Shown piece after piece: positions 1-11,400 of a DNA stretch of 64,000 bases (within the stretch, counting starts at the first letter, position 1; each line of letters begins with the position of its first letter). This DNA is from Sipunculus nudus (taxonomy: Eukaryota > Annelida > Sipuncula > Golfingiida > Sipunculidae). The DNA is taken from assembly GCA_026874595.1 (NCBI GenBank), contig CM049308.1, positions 79,902,124 through 79,966,123 of the forward strand, given 5' to 3'. The notes beneath the pieces were generated by a model. The model was not told the DNA's origin, made no database searches, and saw only the letters and a list, made by a program, of their open reading frames with translations. The position numbers were made by a program, and so were the translations under genes.

Positions 1-917
1 ACAGGCATCAGACAGTTGACGATATCAGCTAGGGGCATCATCCAAGAGACGATATCACGGGCATCGGTCAAGAGACAAGGTCACGGGCATCGGCCAAAAG
101 ACGATATCACGAATATTAGTCAAGAGACGATATCACAAGCATTAGCCAAGATATGATATCACGGGCATCAGTCAAGAGACGATGTCACGGGCATCAAAAA
201 AAGAGACGATATCACGGGCATCAGTCAAGAGATGATTCTTAATCATCAGATCATCACCAGTCGGTGTCGTTTCATGTAATTCTATATCATGACAAAAGAA
301 GCTTGGCAAGCTTAGAGATGAGGTCACGGGCATCGGCAAAAAGACGATATCACGAATATTAGTCAAGAGACGATATCAAGAGCATCAGCCAAGATATGAT
401 ATCACGGGCATCAGTCAAGAGACGATATCACGGGCATAAAAAAAGAGACGATATCACGGGCATCAGCTAAGAGACAATATCACGGGCATCAGTCAAGAGA
501 CAATTTCAAGAGCATAAGTCAAGAGATGATATCTTAATCATCAGATCATCACCAGTCGGTGTCGTTTCATGTTATTCTATGTCCCGCTGACAAAAGAAGC
601 TTGGCAAGCTTAGAGACGAGGTCACGGGCATCGGCAAAAAGACGATATCACGAATATTAGTCAAGAGACGATATCACGAGCATCAGCCAAGATATGATAT
701 CACGGGCATCAGCCAAGAGACGATGTCACGGGCATAAAAAAAGAGACAATATCACGGTAATCAGTCATGAGACGATATCACGGGCATCAGTCAAGAGACA
801 GTTTCAAGAGCATTAGTCAAGAGATGATATCTTAATCATCAGATCATCACCAGTCCGAGACGTTTCCTGTATTTCTATATCATGTTCCGCTGACAAAAGA
901 AGCTTGGCAAGCTTAGA
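1..917. repeat. Higher-order tandem repeat array (~26-bp units, ~300-bp super-unit)
   Basis: The stretch is built from diverged ~26-bp units of the type GACGATATCACGGGCATCAG followed by TCAAGA. They are organised into a super-unit of roughly 295-303 bp. A distinctive segment recurs at 251, 546 and 844 (TCATCACCAGTC), and a palindrome AAGCTTGGCAAGCTT recurs at 299, 597 and 900. The array runs off the left edge and ends sharply near 917. It looks like a satellite or the internal array of a larger element; its family is not recognised. Confidence 0.85.
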
Positions 918-1600
918 TTACACCAAATACATATATTACGCCATTTTAACCATACAGTACTTTTATTCACCTGTCACTTCAATATCCGGTGTATTATGTT
1001 AGGTCATAACTGCAGGTCAAGAAATTACAAGTATGTTAATTAAAGTCCACTGAGAAATGACGGTTAACAAAGTATTTGTTCTATTAATCGTTTTGCCGAT
1101 AAGGTTGATAATCACACTTGATGGTTTAATAACAAAAGTCTAATGAAACGTGGTCATATGAAAGCATAAGATCTTATTGATTAATATGCCTTAATAATTT
1201 ATCATAATGTACTTGTTCAAGTTGTGTTTTATTTATGACCAAACTCATTTATTATCATGATACTAAATTATACTGCTCAGTATAAGATTAAATATACAGA
1301 AATTTGAAGCGCCTATGCCCTGCGTATAGTGCTGATCTACTAAAAATCGGTCATTACATAAATTAGCTTGATGTCGTAAGACCCCATGCAGCGGGCGTCA
1401 GGTTTGAAGACAATGAACGTCAATTTCACTATCTGTGTTTATAACCATAAATACCTTAAATCCAGATCCGCTGCTAAATATAATTAATGGTTCCTTCTGT
1501 CAACCAACAAAGAGGTGACAATAACAAGTCATTACAAGTGAAATGCATCAGGCGTGGTTGCTAATTGGTTCATTATTCTGAGTAACTCTTTGTTTCTTAC
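918..1600. other. Intergenic, nothing recognised
   Basis: AT-rich sequence right of the tandem array. No exon-like reading frame with splice signals and no clear repeat structure was seen. Confidence 0.5.
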
Positions 1601-1614
1601 CTAAGACGGTTAAG

Positions 1615-2110
1615 CTTACATGGTACGATTTTGACTGTCGTACGATTTCAGCAGGCCTACGACAATGGAAACGTCGTAGGTCTTGGAGAGTTTTAGCGTG
1701 GAAGCGTTCACATATAATATATATGTTGTACGACGGTCGTGGGGAAATTGATCAGGGCTGTCTTAGTCTAATCGTACGCTCTTCCTACGACATTCGTATG
1801 AGGTCACTACGATGGTCGTAATAGATAAGAATAAATTCCAATTTTTTTTGTCGTAGACCTGTTGTAAATGTGTTGTGGATTGAATGATACTTTACGCTAA
1901 AGACAAACCCACGGCGGTCGCAAGAATGACCTACGACGGTAGAACATTCGTAGGACAGTAACAGGTAGAATGTGCGACAATCGTTTGGCTGTCGTAGGAA
2001 AATCCTACGATTCGTTGGGCCTCAGGTTACAAAAAAAATTCGTACGTAATTCGTAGGTTTATCATAAAGCAGTTGTAAGGCATCGTTCAACAGACTTACG
2101 AGACCGGCCT
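1615..2110. repeat. Region dense in CGTAC / CCTACGAC words on both strands
   Basis: Variants of GTCGTAGG and its complement CCTACGAC, plus TCGTACGA-like palindromic words, occur many times in about 500 bp, often as facing pairs (for example around 1650-1680 and 1990-2010). The spacing is irregular, so this is not a simple tandem array. It resembles the body of an old inverted-repeat-rich dispersed element. No coding potential was seen. Confidence 0.6.
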
Positions 2111-2127
2111 GAGAAAAGGCGGTTTCA

Positions 2128-2300
2128 CACCGGATGTGTCCGAACGAATTTTACGTCCGAACGAAAATATGCTGTACGAACGAAAAATTAAAACCTTTTA
2201 TTTTATTATGGTGCACACACACCTAATCCGAACGATGTTTTCCGAACGAAAAAAATAGAACATGTTCTATTTTTTGTCGTTCGCATCGGACAAGAATGGC
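2128..2300. repeat. CCGAACGAA-rich palindromic segment
   Basis: The word CCGAACGAA or CGAACGAA recurs about five times. At 2250-2275 there is a perfect 26-bp palindrome centred on GAACATGTTC. It is flanked by CCGAACGA on the left and the near-complement TCGTTCGCATCGG on the right, extending the potential hairpin to about 45 bp. It is probably a small inverted-repeat element or its terminus. Confidence 0.55.
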
Positions 2301-3159
2301 TTCTTTTCACCTTCAACACAAAGGAGCTGGAACATTTATAACCAATTGATTCATTTGTACGGTACCTATTTGATATATAATACTTTACAACAACAAAATT
2401 TTGTTTCCTTGTCGACTGTTTTAAATAATGTGATAAAAATATAAAAACAGGTATAATTTTTATTTCAATCAAATTAATTTGATTTAAACTTTTTTATCTC
2501 CATTGATTTTTCCATTTAAATCAGACTTCTTTTTATATAATATGTATATTTCCTGGGGAAAATTATATTTTAATCAAAGGGGATTTCAATCGCCGCTTGG
2601 CCACTTATTTTAATTTACAATCGGGGAAAAAATATTTAGACTTTTAAACCAGGTTTATATATAATATTCCATGTTAATTCCAATTCTTAATATATTATTT
2701 GCAAAAAAAAATAAAGTTATTCTCTAAAAGAGGGGGGGAGGGATGATTACATTGATCATCCCCCCTAGCTCCCCCCCCCCACCCCCACCCCTATATTGAC
2801 GTTTGCATATAAACAGAAGTTTCAAAGCTGTGCGCAGACTGTTCTAAATCATATTGGCAGATTTGATAATCAAATATATAAATCAAACTAAACTAGTGAT
2901 TCAAATTTAAATTTTTCATGAAATGCAGGAGTTCTAATGGAATCTGTTCTGTTGAAACAACAGGTTGCGCAATTATTTTTAAAGGCATGTTGAAATGGGA
3001 ATCTTGGTCCAGTCAGTGGTAAATATCTGTCACCTGTGACCTCGTGACTATAGCTGGTACCTGGCAAGGCCAAATAAGTTTCAATTATACAGTCAGTACA
3101 CTCAGAGATAAACTTTATTAATTGAGAAAGTTCGGAAATATTCGACATTTTTCTGTATA

Positions 3160-3160
<1 letters not shown>
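2301..3160. other. Intergenic; G/C-run hairpin at 2740-2790
   Basis: AT-rich, with no gene recognised. A G-run (about 2730-2742) faces C-runs (2760-2790) with a complementary GGGATGAT / ATCATCCC core, giving a G-rich hairpin or possible quadruplex. A related G/C-run pair lies at 3752-3786. Confidence 0.5.

Positions 3161-3163
<3 letters not shown>

Positions 3164-3226
<63 letters not shown>
3164..3226. repeat. (AT)n microsatellite
   Basis: About 31 uninterrupted AT dinucleotides. Confidence 0.95.
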
Positions 3227-3229
<3 letters not shown>

Positions 3230-3801
3230 AGTGCATTCGATATATTGCTCATAAAGCTAGATCAAATTTTATTTTATTTTATTCATATTTTATATGAAAA
3301 GACCATATAAATGCATCAATAAAACGCGAACTTGTGGGTGATTGGTGAAGTCAGCCATTATGAAAATTTCAAGGCATCAGCTAGCCAGTCATGCATGGGA
3401 CCTAGCGTTAAATTACATACATATATCACTTCAGTCTTTGTCAAGACTAGGCATAGGCCGCGGACCACTGAGGACCTCTGGTTTGCGTACAGGAGGAAAC
3501 TGCCAACACCTATGTCCTCGAATGTGTTTGAATAAAATAGCTCCGGCGTTCGTGCGTATATGCATGAAAAACGCGAGTTTCAGTGTTGGCGTGAATCGAG
3601 GGATTGCTAGAAAAATGACGTCACTCTAGCACCTTTTTTTAACAAGACCTGACAGGTCTATTGTATCACTATAAACACTATAAATCACAGCCAGATCACA
3701 CATATACGCAATATAGGGGGATAAGGAGTATATCCGCACACATTTTGGCAAGGGGGGGGGGTGGTCAATGTGATCCCCCCCCCCCCTTCACCTTCACCTC
3801 C

Positions 3802-3894
3802 CTTCCTCTGTGTATCAGCACACTTTCATAGGAACAAGCGCCAGTGACGTCACTTCGCTGGTTCCTATGAAAGTGTGCTGATACACAGAGGAAG
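3802..3894. repeat. Long perfect hairpin, 34-bp arms
   Basis: The left arm 3802-3835 is the exact reverse complement of the right arm 3861-3894. The arms are separated by a 25-nt loop that itself contains a symmetric AGTGACGTCACT (CRE-like TGACGTCA). The right arm is also the leading part of the tRNA-like unit at 3843-3999. The palindrome therefore looks like an inverted partial copy of that unit fused to a direct copy. Confidence 0.85.
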
Positions 3895-3999
3895 TTGGGG
3901 GATCCCTGTTAGTTCAGTGGTAGAGCAGACGACCGGCAATCGGAGGGTCATGGGTTCGATTCCCATACGGGGTGATCCGACTTTTTCTGTGTATTCTTG
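3843..3999 (+). repeat. tRNA-like Pol III repeat unit, copy 1
   Basis: A 157-bp unit, nearly identical to 4149-4304. The tRNA-like domain spans about 3902-3973. It has a degraded A box (TTAGTTCAGTGG), a perfect B box GGTTCGATTCC, an intact T-arm (ATGGG/CCCAT), then TTTTT at 3982-3986 as a possible Pol III stop. The acceptor 5' strand (ATCCCTGT) has one extra base against the 3' strand. The anticodon loop lacks the invariant U33. This is a tRNA-derived repeat or pseudo-tRNA rather than a functional tRNA. Confidence 0.7.
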
Positions 4000-4148
4000 T
4001 TCTTTATCTCCATGAGATGGACCAGCATGGCCATTAACATCTTTCTATATAATATATGATGCACACCATAAAAAGGCCATCAGTTTATCACTGCTGCATG
4101 CAAAGTCGCCGTGTCGACACATGTAGTATGTATAATACCAGTCACAGT

Positions 4149-4304
4149 AGTGACGTCACTTCGCTGGTTCCTATGAAAGTGTGCTGATACACAGAGGAAG
4201 TTGAGGATCCCTGTTAGCTCAGTGGTAGAGCAGACGACCGGCAATCGGAGGGTCATGGGTTCGATTCCCATACGGGATATTCCGACTTTTTCTGTGTATT
4301 CTTG
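4149..4304 (+). repeat. tRNA-like Pol III repeat unit, copy 2
   Basis: A direct repeat of 3843-3999 about 306 bp downstream, differing at only a few positions. The tRNA-like domain at 4207-4278 keeps a perfect A box (TAGCTCAGTGG) and B box (GGTTCGATTCC). It is followed by TTTTT at 4287-4291. It has the same acceptor-stem bulge and abnormal anticodon loop as copy 1, so both copies descend from an already altered tRNA-like sequence. Confidence 0.7.
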
Positions 4305-4544
4305 ATTTATATTGCAAATGAAATATATCTATTTGAATGACAAACTTTGGTTCCATTTATGAGTATTCTGTGAAGAATTATATCTAAACCTGGTTTATAA
4401 TTCAATTTTACTCGAAACATAATACCTTATTTTCTCAACCTTTTCACTTAATTGCAATATATTTGAAATGTGATTAAGTATATATATATATATAAAGTTG
4501 TATATAGTTATAATTTGTTGCAAAAACTATATCATTCAGAAAGA

Positions 4545-4617
4545 CGTCATAGAGACGCTAATATATTTGAAATGTGTCATCCGGACGCTAATACATTTGA
4601 AATGTGTCATCCAGATG

Positions 4618-4687
<70 letters not shown>

Positions 4688-4690
4688 CTG
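4545..4690. repeat. 30-bp repeat followed by (TA)n(TG)n microsatellite
   Basis: Two to three copies of a 30-bp unit (GACGCTAATA to GTGTCATCC) run straight into (TA)25 at about 4619-4667 and (TG)10 to 4687. Confidence 0.85.
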
Positions 4691-4734
4691 CATCTGAAGA
4701 CTCCAGTAGTAGACATATATATCAACCAATCTGA

Positions 4735-7700
4735 GAAAGAGCGTCCTCGGTTGCTGTGCCATGGCTATCCGACTTAACGACGGGGGCTTCTTGCCTGCCC
4801 ATCTCAAATATTAAGTACATAATAAAGAGATTGACCATTTAGTGCTAAAAACGCTAGGAAAATGTCGGATAAGTAATATTTATAAAGAAATGACCCAAAA
4901 AGTAACAAATTTAACCGAAATCTACACTAATAGCAATTCAAGCGCCTATGGTTAAATACAAAAGTTTGAACTTTTAAAGAGATTTCAGGACTAATTATCA
5001 GATGTAGGGCATCAAGCGGGTAGCAGATAAAAAGTAAGTCACTTTCTGGGGGGAAAAACTAGAACCTACTAGAATTTAAAGCAAACATTTATAAAGAAGT
5101 TATACTGATGAATTTGTAAATAACAAAGTTTTAGATTAACAGGTTTTAATCCTCTGATCAACCAGTAACGAGTTCTTTCCACTCAAATAACGCCTCTGTG
5201 ACGGATTCATGAGCTTTTTTTATCTACAAGCTGTTAGTAAACTCTGTACAGGCGCCAATGTTGACAAACAAATGAAACACGTACCCTAAAGTGGTTGGTT
5301 GCATATATGTGCGGAAGTTGAAGGATCACCAGTTGTATACATCGCCCTTTCCAAAAATTTGATTTGCCGCCAGATGTCCTTGTTAAATGGATTTGGGTTA
5401 TTTTGGCGGCGGCCCCACTTATTATAAACACGTGGATATAAATAAAAGAAACAACCTGTGTGTGATTAGATTCGTGTTTTCTGGCCTCTTTTAATAAAAG
5501 ATTTGAGGGATTATCTTAAGTTAACCGACGTCAGATAACGGAATAGGCCCCTTTAACGGCATCACTGGATTCAGTCGGACTTCTGTTGTTCACATGACTT
5601 TATAGGGATTAAGGCAGTGAACAAATATAATGGCTGATACTAATTAGAATATTCAATAATGATATTCTGAACTCTGTCAATACTTTTAATACTTTTTAGT
5701 AAAACAAAAAAAAAACCCTACAACCCCATACAGAGTCAAACAAATTTTTATTTTGATTTACACGGCCGGGATTAAAATTATTTTTATTTTATTTGTATGA
5801 ACTTTATCAACAGATAATACTAATACTTCAAAATATCCATATAAAGTTGCCAATAATGTAAATTACAAAACACAATTTAACCTAATGCCTAGAAAAGGAG
5901 GTAAAAGGATATACTACAGATGACATACACTGAGATTTATTTACCATAGCTTACTGATATTGAAGAATTAAAATAAATTCTGCATGCTTTAAGGTACGTT
6001 AAGTTTTTAATTGCAGTCATTTACATTTAACCTATCAAGCCATAAAATGAAAGAATCTTTAACCTTTTTTTTATTACATACATTATTACTAAAACCCTAA
6101 TAAAACCATAGGATATTATGATAGTAACACTTGTTACCTGAGATGACCAGTTCTGCTTTCAAATCTGACCGATCTGCATTTTCAGTTTTGGTAGTTTCCA
6201 GTCACCGTTAGCAGGGCGATCGTTGGTAAGGCGATCAAATGTGGGTTCTCACTTGCCCCAATATAAACCTTTACACAAAGGCCCGAAACTTTACTTATCC
6301 TGAACCATTTGCTTTGAGAACTAAAATCAGATTTTAATACCTCTAACTTAAATTACCTGTATGTTTATCTGTGTAAAATGCTAAAGAGAAATGTTATCAC
6401 CAAACAAACATTTGAGCATCTTTATGGTTGCAAAATAACCATGTGGCACAAACTTTTTTTGTTTCTGGTTGCGATCATTGATTATGGTAGGACAGGTAAA
6501 AATTCAGGTGCGGCAAGTGAAAGCTAGATATGACTATCCTTACTAGGCAAGTTATTTCATTAATTGTCGAGCCCTGGTTGGGTAAAAAAAGTAGGAAAAG
6601 TAGGAGAAATGCTGAAATGTAGGAAAAGTTGGACTGCTGGGTGCCCTGAATGTTTTTGTAACAGGATGATAATACTGTGTACAGTTGGTACAATTACAGC
6701 TACAGTAGCTTCTTAAAACAAGGTGTATGAAGATACATTGTGGCCAGGGTGAGTATTCACTGAAACACTGCCAGTTGACACTGTCGTCATCTGATCATTG
6801 GTTTCTTTTTAAAGCCAATGCCAGTTCTGCTTAGTTTTGAGCTAAATTTGCTCCAGATCTGCACTTAACTATAAAAAACAATTTTTCAAATATACATCTT
6901 TTGTTTTGATCAAACGTTTCACAGTTTTCATGGATTAGGGAAAGAAAAGAAGAAAAGATGGCAGAAAAAACGGTTTTAAATGAAAAGCATTACATTCAAC
7001 CACGCACATGCCTTTTAGATTCATTTGATATCACATATTATGGTTTTTAGAGGGAGTGGGTAAAAAAATACTTTTGCACCAATTCAGACAGTCCACTGGG
7101 AATCACTCTGGATAATGTAATGTATATATATATATATATATATACCTTTATTATCACTATAACAATGTCAGACAATTGTAATAATATGCACTGTGTGGCT
7201 CTGTGAAAAATGGCAATAACAACACACAAACAGGATTAGCAGTAAAATGTTATTTTTCCCATGGCTGACTCAGTATATCTGACCGTGCAGTGTTGAAAGT
7301 TTTCATAAAATCACAGGTAGTTCCCATAAATTATATATCATGCACCTGAACTGTACATTTCAATCAGTCAGTCCACTGAAAAGATCATGAAAACATTTTG
7401 CCATTTCTTTACATGACACATTTAGATGGATAGGTGATAGCACATTTGGAGAGAATTTTTACAAGGTAAGCACATATTCGATATCATTGCATTTCATTCC
7501 TAAAGAGCAATGTAGACTCTTATGAGAGGTTAATTTTTAGAACCGACAAAAAGGCTGGACTCAAATGTGCATGCTATATGTACTAGCCTTTTTGTAAATT
7601 TATACAAATGCATCATTATGCAGCATCATTACAAGAAAAGGGCCTATGCTTCATAAAAAAATAAATATATCCCAAAATAGCTTATGCAGCTGAAGTAGGC

Positions 7701-8302
7701 AAACATCATGCCAAGTTTGCTGAAACTGATAAAATAACTATCTTGGGTGCATAAAGGAAGAGTATCTTCAAACACTTGGGGAAAACATGTTGAATCAAGC
7801 TAAAATCAATTGTACCCCCACCCCCTCCCAACCTAAATCAGATAACGCAGACCTGTATAACCACCAGGCAATTATGGTATTTCCTCTAATTGGAAATAGT
7901 ATCACAGTATAGTTGTGATACTACCACTGTGTCTTCCCTCCTTTTAACATACAGTCAGATCATGTAAGTTATTTGCTAATTTATACATTTGTAAAATTAA
8001 GTTAAACTCTTTCATAACAGCCTTAGGGTCACATAAACTGCTGGTTCTTTAGTAAATTTGGCACATTTTGTAAACACATTGTAAGATAAATAGTCCATAA
8101 AAGTGACTGCCTTCCAGGCAATTAATGCTGTCCAGGCCATTCACCTCCTGATCATACGAAAACTTAGGTCAACTCTACAGCTGCACTTTCCGTGTCCATA
8201 CACAGACTATATAAAAAGCATAGCATCTTTTCAACAGCAGAAAGAGTCATATATAAAATATATAACAATATTTGTATGAATAATACTATCATCGCCCAGC
8301 AA
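4735..8302. other. 3' flank of BBOF1, no further gene recognised
   Basis: About 3.6 kb of AT-rich DNA downstream of the BBOF1 stop. It may include the BBOF1 3' UTR. The nearest minus-strand AATAAA lies near 7146-7151, more than 1.1 kb from the stop, so the 3' end is not fixed. A short (TA)n run lies at 7123-7144. No convincing exon was found. Confidence 0.45.
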
Positions 8303-8432
8303 CTATGAAACAAGCTCTGCTTCCATATGTGGTGCCATCTTGTTAATATCCGGCAGTTTCTCTATCGTACTTGTGTCCTCCACCCTGGCTTGTGTCAGGA
8401 AGGTCTTGTCATCAGTTGGAACTTCCTCACTC
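8303..8432 (-). CDS. BBOF1: BBOF1 exon 12 (aa 488-530, stop)
   Basis: Acceptor ATTTTAG|G. The split Trp codon is completed here. It encodes the acidic, poorly conserved C-terminus beginning SEEVPTDDKTFLTQ and ending EAELVS with a stop at 8303. The family's C-terminal 'DKTF/KIFIT' type motif supports it. Confidence 0.9.
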
Positions 8433-11400
8433 CTAAAATGTATAATTTTGGCATAAATATTACATATAAAATGCATGTTGATGACAATGTTCATTTTTTT
8501 AAAAGATATTTGTGTTTTCTTTTGGGTGAGGTGTCTATCTCTATTTTTCTAAATGAACTTAGTCAACAAATCTCATCTACATACTGGTTTAAAAAACACT
8601 TTCATTTTTTATTCTAACCATGCCCTCAAGATTTTGTATCATGATTCAATAGTAAAAAAAATAATTTTCACACTACTTTTATCAGTTTTTTAAGATACAT
8701 TATATTCAATATTTTGAGGCAATTTGTTGATAATTTTCAAATACTGCTTAAACATGGTTTTTCCAAAGTTAAAAAAATAACTTGTGTAATGTACACCATA
8801 ACCCACCATGCTTCACGATCTGTAATTTGAGGCATGTCAGATGACGGGTGTGTCAGAGCTTGTGGTGCTGACCTTCCCCTCTGACCTTTGACCCCATTCA
8901 TCTTTGCAAACAAGAATCGTAGAACCCGTTCTTTCTGTTCCCACGTCAACTCACTGATATCAACCTTGCTTGTTGCATCAACCCTGAAACACAAAGCCAT
9001 TATCAAATTATTCATATGCAAACAGTCCCACAGCCTGTAATTATCATTTTTGGAAATTATTGTTATATCTGCATATTAGGAAGATTAAGAGGATGTCACC
9101 CTTTTAAATATTTTCTCCTATTATCCAATACAAGTGAGCGCTTCACTGTGTAGTGAATATGAAGACAATACAAGGCATACACCAGCACAAACACTTGTGC
9201 TTGTATTATTGATGAATACACATTGCATATCAAAATGAATAAATAAAATACATCAATACTTTTTTTTATGTCAATTAATTTCAATTAAAAAGGCACAAAA
9301 GAAAGGTACTTGAAGATCTACCTTACCAGTCCATATATTAGTGATAGTGTATAGAAAAAAAAATTTATTTAGGAATTTAGAAAGAAAATTGATGCAACTT
9401 CATTAAATGCTTGGCCAGAAGATCATTTGAATTTCTCCAGTCTAACGGCTCACAGGTATGGCTGACTCTGCATAGTAAAAGCATTTTCAGGACACTGTGG
9501 GCATCTGACTTATAACAGACACTGTTGCTGATTGGTTTCCACAATATGTAGAAACTTGATGGATGACTGCCTGAGCAGTGGTCATGTTTCGTGCACTTTC
9601 TATAACTGTAGTCTGATGGTGTGGCATGATAAGTTTGTGTGTACATCACTGAGGAGTACTTACAGATGCTGGAGCTCCTTTCTCCTGAAGGCAGTCAAAC
9701 AGTCAAGCAGGTAAGTAAATTTAAGTATTTATGTTATATATATAGCTTTACATGAGGGGTGGATGGTGTATGGACTTTTATCTATCGGGTAAAGTATTAA
9801 GGAGCATGCATAATGTGCTAAGGATGTTAAATAACCATAAACTACACACATGAAAATCACACATCAGGCATCTCTGATGGACAGTTTAATTGATTTTCTT
9901 GCTCCTATATAGTACACCATTCACTACATATTGCTAGATCTGAATTGTGATATTCATGGAGGAGGGAGAGATGCTTGAACTAGACCTTTAAATGTGTGTG
10001 CCATAATATACAACAAAAAAATGCACAAACATCCATGCAGTCCATCATATGAAATATAAGTTTTAACAAACAGGTAATGTGCACTGACCATCAACATAAA
10101 GTGAAGAGTTTAAAATCCTAACAACAGCTGACCCTCTATTGTGTTTTACTTTCCCTGTGTGTGTGTGTATGTGTGTGTGTGTGTGTGGGTTAATAGAAGT
10201 GATATGCAGATGACCAATTATAATCATATAACATAGCCTTTGTGATGAGAAAATGTATGCTTTCATCTAATTAATGAGAGCAAAATCTGGAAAAGTCTGT
10301 GCTTACTAATAACTTCATACTCAAGGTTATTACACACACATGCAGGCTATAGAATTATTATATTATGATTAGCAAACATGTAGACCTTTATATCAGTTGA
10401 GACGAAGTACAGGTCTGTATGTAGTCAGAAATTTCATACTCGTTATAAATATAAACAACCAATTAATTCTGATTATCAGTCGGTAGAGATCAACAAAGTT
10501 TTACCAGTAATTGATAATAAAATTACAGTCTATTTCCAACTCTATTTAATAGTCTATAGCTCCAGTTTAGTAGGTCTTCATAAGCTGCACATTTATGAGA
10601 TCTTCCAGAAAAAAATAAAGATCTTCAAGTGAATAAGAAAAGATATGCAGTAAGTGTAGATTCAATGACAAAGTGATATATGATAAGGCTCATGGCCACA
10701 ACACCTAAGAAGCACAGATTGATGGGGATTCACAGAGGCTGTTCTTTTATTAGCACTAGCACTGGTGTTCAATGAAAAAAGGGAAAAGGATGGATTGCCT
10801 ATGTGGTACTTGTTTTTTTTCAATGATTCTCATCTGGTTTAGTTAAATAAACATATTTTACAGGTTTTTTTCATGGTTACAGTTAAAAGTAAATCTGGAA
10901 CTTTCCTATCAGATTTATTTAACTCTGTATGCAGTGAAGTGTCCAATATTGATTTGATTTTTAATAAGTGAACAATTAATTCCTAAACTCATATGTGACT
11001 TAATACAGTTTTTTTTATGTCCTTAAACTAATTTCTGTTTTCTGAACAATTTTTCAGCAAGTTCCTGTTGTCTAATGTGTATTTTACTGAAAGAAGTAGT
11101 TTTGGTTATTAATTGGTATGGGGATATCTAATGGTGAACTATGTATATGTACATAGTAGCATGATAATAAACTATAATGACAAAATCATTTCATAGGATG
11201 CATGGCATCATAAAGAACACAAAGACTTTCGGACCAGTAGAAGAGTTTTTATATACATTTCGTTTTAACAGCTATCAGGGGGAAATGTTAATACTGATTA
11301 TCAGCCTAGATTCAGATTCAGTGACTGATTGCAAACAATATTAGGGCAAAGTATTAAGAGATATATTAAAGAGTGATCACAACTATATAATACTTATATT

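Noticed and set aside
4080-4271. 63-codon minus-strand frame starting MGIEPMTLRLPVVCS
   Set aside because: It is the reverse complement of the tRNA-like repeat. Such peptides recur as spurious predictions from tRNA-like DNA.
3902-4278. Two functional tRNA genes
   Set aside because: The acceptor stems have an extra base, the anticodon loop lacks U33 and the stem has only three pairs. The surrounding 157-bp unit is repeated, so a tRNA-derived repeat is the better call.
8327-8617. 96-codon plus-strand open frame
   Set aside because: Antisense shadow of BBOF1 exon 12.
9377-9714. Possible extra BBOF1 or antisense exon (90 and 60 codons; GCAG|GTAAGT at 9711)
   Set aside because: The BBOF1 exons on either side join in frame and match the family without it. 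The peptide has no recognisable feature; the donor-like site alone is insufficient.
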